A stretch of DNA of 64,000 nt from Morella rubra. Lineage: Eukaryota; Streptophyta; Magnoliopsida; Fagales; Myricaceae. The stretch covers positions 13,855,033 to 13,919,032 of the forward strand of contig CM025852.1 in assembly GCA_003952965.2 (NCBI GenBank). Reading direction: 5' to 3'. The notes beneath the pieces were generated by a model, which had not been told where the DNA came from, did no database searches, and saw only the letters and a program-made list of their open reading frames with translations. A program made the translations under genes and the position numbers. Positions 32,421-42,474 of this stretch are shown piece after piece (position 1 is the stretch's first letter; each line of letters opens with the position of its first letter).

Positions 32421-33409
32421 AACACAAGAATATATATTGCAACTCAAATATGGAAATAAAACTAAAACAAGAAACTAGTAGCATAATATAAGGAGATAAG
32501 GGAAGAGAAGCAAACACAAGATTTTTAGGTGGTTCGGCAAACCCGCCTACATCCACCCTCAAGCTCCTTTACCGAGCCTTAAGGTTTCTCAAGAACGAGT
32601 TTGAGAGCAAACCTCTCCAAACTCCTTCTTTTGATGAACAACCCTCAAAAAGGAAACAAGAGAATCACTCTCTTAGAAGTGTTAGGGATGAACGAAAATG
32701 CCCACTAAAACTCCCTTGATGGAGTAGATGTTACAATGAGAAATTTCTATCTCTTAGGCTTCACACAATAATAAGGATGTGAAAGTGTTGATTATGTGTG
32801 AATGATGTTTGAACAAGGATTGAAAGGTTTTTTTATTACTCTTAGCCTTGGTAAAATGATTTTGATCGTTCAGCAATTTTTAAAAGGCGTAGGATGGCTT
32901 TATATAGGCCTCATAAAAAAAATAGCCGTTAAGAGTCAATCTGTCTAAAATTCACGACGAGCCGATCGACCGCTACATGAGTCGGTCATACACCAAGCAG
33001 TAAAAGACCGGTCGACCGCTTCACCAACCGATCGACCTACTCAACTTAAGCACATGATCCGGTTTTTAAAACCACGATTTTGACCAACTTAAAATACCCA
33101 ATTTTAAACACTAAATTCTCATAAGTATACAGAAGGTTTGGGAGTTTAATTGGGATAATTTGAAGCCATTAAAAACATATTTTAATCTTCAAAACAATGT
33201 GGTAACAGTTTATGCATTTTGAAGAAATATGCAATTGTGTGTTCAAATCCTTTATTAAAGATGAAGTTAGAGTTACAAAAGTTACCCTAGCAACTTGAGT
33301 CTTCACTTTAAGAGCACTTCCATTGAATTGATGTTGCTTGTCGCTTCGTGCTCATTTTGGATCCGCTTTGCTTCACATATTAATTACTTCTATTGTTATC
33401 ATCAAAACA
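32300..33409 (-). mobile_element. Copia LTR nested in the gypsy-like element
   Basis: The right end reads TGTTTTGATGATAAC on the minus strand, a clean LTR start. The next bases match the plus-strand LTR at 7263 onward (CTAGGGTAACTTTTGTAAC, TTGCATATTTCTTCAAAA). Further in come a TATA-like CCTATATAAAGCC at about 32904-32916 and the leader CGAACCACCTAAAAATCTT near 32525-32543, again as in the 7263 LTR. The left border is uncertain, because the region before about 32420 is part of the local direct repeat. No coding part follows, so it is a solo or truncated LTR. Confidence 0.7.
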
Positions 33410-33780
33410 TTGATTGTACTTAAAAGCCAATACTTTCTTCTTCTTCTGTTGTTTCACAAGGTTATTCGGTGGTAATTTTTAAGGCTCCATTCCAAGGTTA
33501 ATAGTGGAATGAGCTCCAACTCAGACCATAAGCATAATATAAATTATGCTCAAATGCATAGCACACATTTGATGAAATGAAGAACTCTTAGTGGGAACTA
33601 AACAAGTCCTGCACGAATTAAATTTATCCTACTGATAATATCTCTTTATCTAACCAAATAATTTGTTTTTATCTCAACATATAATCTTGTTTTACGGCCT
33701 TTTAGCTTTATCCTGTCTTGTAATTAAGGCACCTAGTCGATCTCCACAAAGTACCAAAATTCAATAGATTACTCGGGATG

Positions 33781-35737
33781 AAGGCTTGGTCGGACCTCAA
33801 CAAAACTCAAGTCGGAACTTAGTCGCCAACGTCAAAGGCTTGGTCGTACCTCTACAAAACCTAGATTGGAACCTGGTTGCCATAGGCAAAGGCTTGGCAT
33901 GCCTCTACAAAACCTAGGTTGGAACCTGATCGCCATAGCCAAAGGCTTGGCATCCTCTACAAAACGCAGGTCGGAACCCGGTTGCCATTAGGGCAGAGTA
34001 TAGTCACCGCCGATATCGGCACCGGAACTAAGAACCACCGACGATTCCCGACACCGGTTCTAGTGGTGATTTTTGATAATCGGTTGTTATCGATTTACTG
34101 ACACCGACACCAACACTTTACCGGAAACTGCCATTAATTTTTTTTTAATAAATAATATAGAAAACGACGCCATTCTCCTTAAAGTGAACAGTGCCGTTGG
34201 ATTTTGATGGTTAGGGTTTTTACCATAACCCAGTAATCCTACACTGTTTTGTTTTTATTTATTTATTTAAATAAAATATATTAAACAAGCGTCGTTCTCT
34301 TTTAAAAAGAAAACAACGCCTTTAGTTGTTGGCTATTGCTGGGTTATGATTATACACCCTACTCCTGTAATTATTTTAATTATTTTTTTAATATATGAAA
34401 AAACGGCATCGTTCTCTTTAAGAAGATAACGGTGCCTTTTGCTAGGGTTAGGGTTTTTTAACCCTAACCCCAGCTCTTTACAATTTACAAGGAGAAGACT
34501 CTTCATGGGCTCCAGGCTCCACCTCCAGCCAATCCTACCTCTTAGACGTCGCTCTCCCTCACCCCGTCGCTATCGCCTTCCTCTTATAAGATGCAAAGGA
34601 TGCTGCAAGTTTATGGATGACTGGTATTGTTTTCCATTGCACTCCTTAATGCCTTCTTCATTTTCTATCTAGACTGATCGACGCCTTTTGCTCTCCATTT
34701 GCATGGATACAAGGTGAGCAGGTTCTCGTGTAACCAGCACCATTAAAACCGACACAAGCAAGCACCAGTTTTGTGGCCAACTAGTGCCAGTGTAAATTTC
34801 TTCTCACCATTAATAATGGTGACGATGCCGATTTTGGCCAAACCGGCACCTACATTACCATTACACACCCCTAGTCGCCATGGCCAAAGGCTTGGCTTGC
34901 CTTTACAAAACCCAGGTTGGAAGCTGGTTGTCATAGCCAAAGGCTTGGACGCACCTCTACAAAACCCAGGTTGGAACCTGGTCGCCATAGCCGTCGCTAT
35001 AGCCAAAGGCTTGGCGTGCCTCTACAAAATCCAGGTTGGAACCTGGTCGTCATAGCCAAAGGCTTGGACGTACCTCTATAAAACCCAGGTTGGAACCTGG
35101 TTAGCCAAAAAGGCTTGGCGTGCCTCTACAAAACCCAAGTTAGAACCTGGTTGCCAACGCCACAAGTTAGAACCTGGTGGCGGCTTGCCCTCTACAAAAT
35201 CCAGGTTGGAACCTGGTCGTCATAGCCAAAGGCTCAAACGTACCTTTACAAAACTTAGGTTGGAACTTGGTCATCATAGCCAAAGGCTTGGCGTGCCTCT
35301 ACAAAATCGATGTTAGAACCTGGTCGCCATAGCCAAAGGCTTGGCGTAGCACTACAAAACTTAGGTCAGAACTTGGTCGTCATAGCCAAAGGCTTGGCGT
35401 GCCTCTACAAAACCTAGGTTTGAACCTGGTTGTCTTAGCCAAAGGCTTGGACATACCTCTACAAAACCCACATTCGAACCTGGTCGACATAGCTAAAGGC
35501 TTAGCATGCCTCTACAAAACCCAGGTTGGAACTTGGTTGCCATAGCCAAAGGCTTGGCGTGCTTATACAAAATCCAAGTTGGAACCTAGTTGTCATAGCC
35601 AAAGACTTGGCGTACCTCTACAAAACCTATGTCAGAACCTGGTCTACAAAACTCAGGTAGTAACTTGGTCGCCATAGCCAAAGGCTTGGACGTACCTCTA
35701 CAAAACCCAAGTCAGAACTTGGTCGCCATAACCAAAG
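33781..35737 (+). repeat. 53-bp minisatellite of about 20 units
   Basis: The unit runs from AAAGGCTTGGCGTGCCTCTA through CAAAACCCAGGTTGGAACCT to GGTCGCCATAGCC. Four units lie at 33781-33988 and about fifteen more at 34874-35737, with the hAT-like element between them. Most units keep 53 bases; a few are truncated or partly duplicated. Units differ from each other by about 5 to 15 percent by eye. A sub-family with GGACGTACC in place of GGCGTGCC alternates with the main type in places, which hints at a higher-order period of two units. The array lies in the 3' half of the gypsy-like element. Confidence 0.93.
33989..34873. mobile_element. hAT-like element inserted in the minisatellite
   Basis: The left end TAGGGCAGAGTAT and the right end ACACACCCCTA are inverted. 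The flanks GTTGCCAT (33981-33988) and GTCGCCAT (34874-34881) are 8-bp target duplications with one mismatch, and the mismatch is one that occurs among minisatellite units. Both ends are rich in GCCGATATCGGCACCGG-like words. The interior carries several AACGGCGCC/GTTCTC-type blocks and a short open frame at 34439-34672 that I do not recognise. No transposase was found. Confidence 0.72.
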
Positions 35738-36029
35738 TCACGTGAGTATGGTTAGAAACATAAGAAGTTGTAGGAATCTCACCTCCTAGGTCGCAATCGA
35801 CAGTCGGAGGCATGGCGACGCAACCGAGTGAGCTAAAGAAGGAGAAATGAGTTTATCCAAGAAGTTTGAAATAAAGAAGAGTGATATGTACGTTTCCTTC
35901 TCCTGCTCTCTTTCCCATATGGTTTAAATACCCAGAGACCGTTCATGTTGCGCAATGGGCCGAAAAACACGCTGCAACCCAGTGTCTTTGGCCTCCATTC
36001 TGACTCCCCCTCGAAGGGAGGGGAAATGC

Positions 36030-36373
36030 TGATAGAGTCGCATATTGTACTCAGCCCAAATAGAAAATAAGGGCCACTTGCGGCTAAATGACCAGATCAA
36101 GCTAACCCAAGAAACATCAACCCATTAGTCAAATAACAAGCAGGAACAACAATCACACTCCAAGCGAGAGTATACCTTCTCCCAAGCCTATAAATACAAG
36201 GTACCCCACTCTATTTTTTATCTCTTGAATACCATTAGAATCCTTTAAACCTCTTAAAGATCTCTTCCTAACTTAACCATCGAAGACTCTTCTTCAGTGT
36301 CACATTTCCTCTACTTACTTGCGGACCCAGATCCTTGATTAGTTACTCTTTCCAGTGATTTTTGACATCATCA
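36030..36373 (+). repeat. 3' LTR of the gypsy-like element
   Basis: Begins TGATAGAGTCGCATATTG, ends CATCATCA, and has a TATA box at 36189-36196. It is followed directly by the target duplication CATTT. Confidence 0.92.
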
Positions 36374-36378
36374 CATTT

Positions 36379-37528
36379 CATATTTCTTTTGTTTCTTTTC
36401 ATCCTTTCTTCCAAACGTCAAGTGCATATCAAAGTGAGGCAATCCGATAATTTTTATTTTTCATGGTGCATTCAAATATGAAAAGGACCCGTCTATACCA
36501 AAAATGTTGAATTACACGGATGGTCCAACAAATGGTTAGCTTTATATTGATCACTTTCAATTGCAAAGAGAAATGAAAAAAGACTGTAGGAAATATAAAT
36601 ACGAATAGAATCAACTTATAGGCCAGTGGACAAACGAGTGGGATACATTTATGGTGCAATTAGTATTCTAGTGAGCACAGAAACATTCCAGTGGTTTCCT
36701 GAAGCAGTTGAAGGCAAAAATTTCATCTTGAACATCAAGGTCATTGTAAGACTTAGGCCAACAGAAGAGGAAAAGGCAAATACAAAAAGTAATAGATCAT
36801 AGAAACCATGATGTCAAAAAGACACTAGATTGCTTAGAGGAACAACTACTGTAAAGAAGGATGGCCAAAACCAAAAGCTCTCTGGTACGTTCTACAAAGA
36901 GTATTCAAGAACCAACTCAGGAGCATACCTAATAATTTCAACGCATGGCATTCGATTAGGAAATCACGAGTGACCATATCACTTTCCTATCTGCTGATGG
37001 ACGTGAGTAAGCAACATTTTTGGAATGACAAGGTGTTCCGTCAGTATTGTGTTTGAAAGAGAGAAGTTACCAAAAGCTCAAGGACATATAAATACTCACC
37101 TCATACCCAATGAACCCCCTGCCCTCTTTCTCTAGACCATTGCGTCTGCTTCTCTATCTGAGGTAATCCAAAATCATCTCCCGTTATGCCCAAGCTACAG
37201 CAGGATTTTGAGAACTACATTAACATCGAAGTCGATCCTGATAGTTTCACTGCTGGTCTCTACACTAGTCAATATGAAACTGAAGACACCATTTAAGGAT
37301 GAAAGTTGGTGTTGCATGATTGTCCCAGACCACAACTACTGACCTGTGTATGAAAATCCCATGCATTGTGGCAGAAACAGTGAAGCAGGGTTCAGCTTTT
37401 TGACATTAATGTTCAATCAAATTAAAAAGACTAGTCATAAAATGAACTCTCCTTGCTGTTGCTCAACTCATCAGTCATTATTACCCATGCTAGTCCTACT
37501 TATCTAAAGTCTAGGAGGGTGACTTAAG
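36379..37528. other. Intergenic sequence, no gene recognised
   Basis: It has mixed composition with short open stretches only, for example 36429-36659 on the minus strand. The block 37180-37300 is less AT-rich and reads as an open stretch in one frame, but it has no recognisable motif. Confidence 0.45.
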
Positions 37529-37822
37529 GCATGTTTGCAAATGAGAATTTTGGAAACAAATATAACTAACTCAAATTTTTTATTAAGAAAATAATAATAA
37601 TAAATCTTGGAAATCATCTCACTCCCTCCATCAAATCATCTCTTTTCATTACAATAAACATTAGAAAATTCACTCAAATCATCTCTCTCTTCATTTTTTC
37701 ACCAACTCCCATAAATTTCCACTTTTTACTACTTTCTCACAAAATCCAATAAAACTCTAAACTACCTCAATTTTCACAACATTCCCTAAAATTCCTAGAA
37801 AATCTTGGTTTGCAAACATGGT
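37529..37822. mobile_element. MITE of about 290 bp
   Basis: GGCATGTTTGCAAA on the left faces TTTGCAAACATGG on the right. The interior is AT-rich, with TCTCTCTTC and AAATTTCC words and no ORF. It lies about 280 bases downstream of the transporter stop codon. Confidence 0.65.
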
Positions 37823-38100
37823 CTTACATACAATTTGATCCTTCACCATTTTGCAAAGTACTGCTCTAGAGTCTTGAACCAAGGCACTATACTTAAAAGC
37901 CTCGAGACCTTCTCCACTGCAGAAGACAATAGCCCTCGCCTAAAGAAATACAAAGTAGAGCTCTAATAATAATTCACTCCAAGAATATAGACTTCTGTAG
38001 AGGCCCTAGGTACAGAAAGAATCCCCATAATATTCACAGAACATCTTCAAGCAATAAGCTGACCGTCATGTTCTTGTTAGATCGCAGCACCTACCTACTA

Positions 38101-39870
38101 TTATGCCCCTTGGTTGACATGTTCCATTCTGTTGTCTTCTTTCAAATCCTCTTCATTCTGATGAGCCACATCGTAGGTGGCATGGAGACCAACTAGCAAA
38201 TAGTAGACGAGCATTACCGCACTGCAAATAAAGAACCTCAAGAATGCTACAGAACCAAGCGATCCAATGAGAAAAATATTCATCCCAATGGACAATGAAG
38301 GCAACCACGGAATAAGTGGAACCCCCCAAACCTTTGGAACTCGGTGCCTTGGAAGCATTGCCATCGCCACAGTCCCCGAAACCCAAACTACAACAACCAC
38401 TACATACCCAATCCACCCTCCCCTATCAAGATTCCAAATTGTTGTTCCTCCAATGCAAGATCCAATAATAACGAATAAGCACACAAGAAATTTGACAAAA
38501 TCGTTCTTTGCCGTCATATCCCGAACATAATATCGCCGCACAAGCAACGCAACAGCAATAAGCATAAAAATGAAGAGCGTGCTGAACGAGAAAACACTCG
38601 ACAACACATCCAAACTAGAGAAAAAGGCCACGATTACACTAGTTACCGTTACCAATAGAGTAGCATTGATGGGGGTTCCAGTCCTCGGGTGCACCAGAGC
38701 AAACCAGGGTGGAATCATATGCGCCCTTGCAATCTGAGTCGTGTAACGAGCTTGCCCAAGAGATCCAACCAACAAGCTTGTAGTCATCCCCTTCAGTGCA
38801 CATATTCCCACTAAATATTTGGCCCAATTCATGCCAATTTTACCAAAAGCAACTGAATATGCTGCATCTCTATCAATCTCAGTGTATTTCTGCATCATGG
38901 TCAAGGCCAGAGCCATCAAACAATAAACCACTGTTATCATCGCCATGGAACCAATCAACCCCAGCGGTATATCCCTCGCGGGCCGCTTCGTCTCTTCTGC
39001 CATAGTCGCCACCATATCAAACCCGGTATAAGACCAATACACAACTGCAGCAGCCACGAAAACACCCTTTACTCCCTTTGGGAAAAAAGGAACCAAATTT
39101 GAGCTCTTGGCATGGACAAACCCAACTGCAATGATGAACACAATCACACCAGCAGTAACTATACTACTGACCCAATTCAAGAACGATGTCCTCTTTGTCC
39201 CACTCATTGCTAACCCGTTTGCAACTAAAAGCACCCCAACAGCAACTGGGTCTAAAAGATTGAAGCCTTCAGCCAAGACGCTCACCTTGATGCGCAAAAA
39301 ATCCGGGTTGTTCTTGATTATACTCGCGAAGTAGGAAGACCACGCTCGGCCAAGCCCAGCTGCGCCAACGACCGCCTCTAAGAGTATATTCCCGGCGGCG
39401 ATGAAGGCGATGAAGTCGCCCAACTCGACGCGCAAATATGAGAAGGAGCCTCCGGCGACGGGGATCTCGACGGCGAACTCTGTGTAACAGAAGGCTGAAA
39501 GCAGAGCGGAGAGGCCGGAGGCAGCGTAGGCGAGGACGATGGAGGGGCCGGCGTGGTCGTGGGCTTCGAGACCGGTAATGGTGAAGATGCCGGAGCCGAC
39601 GACGGAGCCGAAGCTGAGCCATACGAGGTCCCACCAGGTAAGGCACTTGCGCATATGGTGCTCGCTGGCCTTACGGAGCTCGACGAGCTCAAAGGCGTCA
39701 GTGGAGCGGTCGAAAAGGCGGTCCTTAAGGCGGGAGCATGTGTGGGAGAGCGAGGTCCTGTAAGAGGCGAGGCTTTCGAATGAGGCTTCTGGGAAGAAGT
39801 CCTGCTTGCTCCATCGCCAGTAGCTTCTACTCAGAGGCTCTGGGTCATGTTGCTCCGTCTGTACATCCAT
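38101..39870 (-). CDS. Cationic amino acid transporter (CAT family), single exon
   Basis: This 589-residue APC-superfamily permease moves amino acids, typically arginine and lysine, across the plasma or vacuolar membrane. The cytosolic N-terminus has SYWRWSKQDFFPE (16-28), a plant CAT signature. The first membrane helix holds GSVVGSGIF (about 88-96), followed by FCYTEFAVEIPVAGGSFSYL (127-146), YTGFDMVATMAEETKRPARD, LVGSLGQARYTTQIARAHMI and ALLVRRYYVRD. About 14 helices can be counted and no frame break is seen. The start at 39868-39870 (MDVQTEQ) is chosen because it matches the family length of 570-600; the frame stays open another 60 codons to 40050, but that extension looks like untranslated leader. 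It is closest to the plant CAT1/CAT5/CAT8 group; the exact member and its membrane are not certain. It is intronless, like several members of that group. Confidence 0.93.
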   Translation of the reverse strand: MDVQTEQHDPEPLSRSYWRWSKQDFFPEASFESLASYRTSLSHTCSRLKDRLFDRSTDAFELVELRKASEHHMRKCLTWWDLVWLSFGSVVGSGIFTITGLEAHDHAGPSIVLAYAASGLSALLSAFCYTEFAVEIPVAGGSFSYLRVELGDFIAFIAAGNILLEAVVGAAGLGRAWSSYFASIIKNNPDFLRIKVSVLAEGFNLLDPVAVGVLLVANGLAMSGTKRTSFLNWVSSIVTAGVIVFIIAVGFVHAKSSNLVPFFPKGVKGVFVAAAVVYWSYTGFDMVATMAEETKRPARDIPLGLIGSMAMITVVYCLMALALTMMQKYTEIDRDAAYSVAFGKIGMNWAKYLVGICALKGMTTSLLVGSLGQARYTTQIARAHMIPPWFALVHPRTGTPINATLLVTVTSVIVAFFSSLDVLSSVFSFSTLFIFMLIAVALLVRRYYVRDMTAKNDFVKFLVCLFVIIGSCIGGTTIWNLDRGGWIGYVVVVVVWVSGTVAMAMLPRHRVPKVWGVPLIPWLPSLSIGMNIFLIGSLGSVAFLRFFICSAVMLVYYLLVGLHATYDVAHQNEEDLKEDNRMEHVNQGA

Positions 39871-40101
39871 GCCGGTCGCCGTGTTCCACAGATAGGCAGA
39901 GAGAGAGAGAGAAGGAGAACAGGTTGGCTGGGTTATTTTAGACAATGATCGGATGGGTTTCTCGCTGTTCCCCAGCTGACATGAATAGGTAGGAGTACTT
40001 GGGAAGGATCTGAACAGAGCAAAGGAATTGGCAAGGTACATTTGCACCAAACCAATGGAAATGGACTAATGAAATGCCTTGTATGAATGTTATACACCGT
40101 A

Positions 40102-41041
40102 AGTGGCGTTCGATTGTCAAAATTTAGAAAAATGTTTTTAAAATTTTGATAATCTTTACTTTATCAAAATTTAAGAAAAATTACATGGAGCTCACTAAGT
40201 TTTAGCCTAATATCAAAAGTCTTATTGAGTTTTAAAAAAAATCTCAAAGCCTAGTTTCTTATTTTGATATGAAAACTAACTCAAGTCAATGGAGATAACT
40301 TAAGTTAAATGTCACTAAGTTTTACGCCCTAATAAAAAAGTGGGCTATTTTTTTAAAAAAACGCCCACTTGAGTATTTTTTAAAAAAAATCTCAAAGCCC
40401 ACTATTTCTGTATAAAACTAACTTAAGCCAACTTCGTTACTGGAGATAACAGAGCCCAGTCCACTTAAGTTAAATGTCAGGGCTAAAACCAATCGTTGGC
40501 TGCCACATGTTAAAATTTCTTGTCTGCTCCATTCGGTCTCTTGTCTGTCATGTTGTATGTCATGTGATACAAAAATAACTTTGACATGGCATGCATCGTG
40601 ACAGACAGGAAACCCAATGAAGCAGACAAAAATTTTAAACACGTGGCAGCTAGTGATTGGTTTTAGCCCTAACATTTAGCTATGGCAGACAAGAGACCGA
40701 ATGGAGCAAACAAGGAATTTTAAACACGTGGCAGCAGCGATTGGTTTTAGCCCTACATTTAGCTTAAGTGGACTACGGCTCCATTATCTCCAGTAACAAG
40801 TTGGCTTGAGTTAGTTTTCATACCAAAATGAAAAAACTTAATGGGCTTTGAGATTTTTTTAAAAACCTAGTAAGGCTTTTAATATAGGGCTAAAACTCAG
40901 TGAGGTCGGTGTAATTTTTCTTAAAATTTATTGGAGTTTGTGCAAAGTAGAGTATATATATAAAAGTAAAAAAAATTTTGAAGTGTGTTTATTTTGTTAA
41001 AAATTTTCATACTCCGAAATTTTGAAGAAAAGAACACCACT
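40102..41041. mobile_element. MITE interrupted by a foldback element
   Basis: The left end AGTGGCGTTCGATTGTC and the right end AGAACACCACT are inverted, and CAAAATTT words repeat at both ends. The two halves (40102-40173 and 40923-41041) are separated by a later insertion. It lies 230 bases upstream of the transporter start codon. Confidence 0.55.
40174..40922. mobile_element. Foldback element nested in the MITE
   Basis: AGAAAAATTAC at the left mirrors GTAATTTTTCTT at the right. The mirror continues through CTCACTAAGTTTTAGCC, AAAAATCTCAAAGCC, AACTAACTCAAG and GGAGATAAC. The flank AAAATTTA appears on both sides (40166-40173 and 40923-40930). Inside are extra partial repeats of AACACGTGGCAGC and GATTGGTTTTAGCCCTA in both directions, as if an arm had been duplicated. 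No ORF was found. A Mutator-like or foldback origin is likely. Confidence 0.65.
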
Positions 41042-42465
41042 CTAATAATGGTTTTTGTCCGCAACGAAATAACGGAATTTTTTTTTTGGCAAGCATGTTG
41101 TCAACTCTCCCACTAGAATCGTTCCCTTCTTCGAAGTTTTGTTCCAAATTACTATATATAACTTTAGCCTAATTACTTCTCCTACTACAAATTCTTTTTG
41201 TAAGCTCTTCCTTCTACAATGGTACAAAGTGGTAGTGACAGTTCATTTATTTTGTGAATGCTTTAAGTTTGACGAGTGACCTAAAAAATTGGCATCCATT
41301 TGAGAAACAAAAGAAGAAGAAGAAAAATAAAAAGTAAATCTGGATAATACAATCAACCAGATTGTTTTTTCAATGGATCTTAGAAAGAAGTGCACTTCAG
41401 CAACTTCAAGGATTTATTCTAATAAAGGGAACAACAGAGATTAAAATCCTCTCTAATATAGTACTTGAATTAGATAATATGATTTGGAAGGATAGACACA
41501 ACATATAGTGCCCTACAATATTCAATGCAATGTCAGTCTTATACCATTAATATATGTTGTATATTTTTCTATACGAATTGGACCATCTAATTCGAGCAGT
41601 AAATTAAAAAGGATCGACAAAAGTGATCTCTAAGTTGAAGACAACAATACATTGACTAAAACATGCATCGTGTCATTGGTATTCGAAAGTTTAGTATATT
41701 ATTAATTTAGGTTTTAGGGAGAAGATTATGGATAATGGCATATCTCTCAAGATTGATGGGGATTAAATTTGATTTCTCAATCCAATATATCAAAGAGCAC
41801 ATTTGCAAGCAACAGCCTATTCCATATTAAATTAGACAATTTCTTTCCCAAAAAAAATGAAAATGAAAATGAAGTATCTATGTGAGTCTATGATGTTATA
41901 AGCTTAGTGATTCATAAAAAGAAGTTTTAGATGACATTTGGAATGTTTAAACAAAGGCTCCCTTTTGTTTTGTGTTTTTTTAGGAAAACAAAGCCTCCTT
42001 TGGGAAGATCTAGAATGAATGAATGCAAACCTTAAACAGCCTCCAAAAGAGTGACAAATCTAGTCTAAATCAATATCCACAAAATGCTTTGGAAAACAAA
42101 GAAATGGGAGCATTCTTTATACATAATGACTAAATTATTTATCAGCACCATTCAATTTGGAGTCAGAACCACTAAAGAATATTTTAAGAGTATTTATAGA
42201 ATTTTTGATTGTTGTGTGAATATTTAGGTAGATTGGAGTTTTTATTAGGGTTTGTAAAAAGTTGATGAAAAATGATAAAAATATTTGATTGTAGATTGGT
42301 TTTTATTAGAGTTTGTAAAAAAGTGTAGAGATAGATAATTTGATAAAAAAAATTTATAAAAAAATATTGGAGTTTTGTAAAAAAAAAAAAATGGAGAAAG
42401 ATGATTTGATGATATATATATATATATTAGAGTTTGTGTGAAAGGTGTTGATATTTGTGTTGAAT
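41042..42465. other. AT-rich intergenic sequence, no gene seen
   Basis: No gene or sustained frame. From 42180 to 42465 the text repeats GATTGGTTTTTATTAGAGTTTGTAA-like phrases two to three times and ends in a short (AT)n run. It looks like part of a MITE into which the next element inserted. Confidence 0.45.
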
Positions 42466-42474
42466 TTTTTAAAA

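Larger units (their letters stand above)
30615..36373 (+). mobile_element. Complete non-autonomous LTR retrotransposon, Ty3/gypsy-like
   Basis: Two 344-base LTRs (30615-30958 and 36030-36373) flank the element, and an identical 5-bp target duplication CATTT lies at 30610-30614 and 36374-36378. The primer-site region GTTGACACCGTTTGTGAG follows the first LTR and resembles the TTGGCGCCGT leader of plant gypsy elements. A polypurine tract GAAGGGAGGGGAAA precedes the second LTR. By eye the LTRs differ at about 29 sites, mostly transitions, so the insertion is old. No protease, integrase or RT was found; only a short gag-like start remains. The interior holds a 53-bp minisatellite, a hAT-like insertion and a copia LTR. 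Confidence 0.9.

Noticed and set aside
33781..35737. CRISPR-like array of regular repeats
   Set aside because: The units are contiguous, diverged copies of a 53-mer without unique spacers. It is a minisatellite inside a plant retroelement.
39269..39783. Open frames of 74 to 125 codons on both strands over the transporter gene
   Set aside because: They are shadows of the GC-rich 5' part of the transporter coding sequence.
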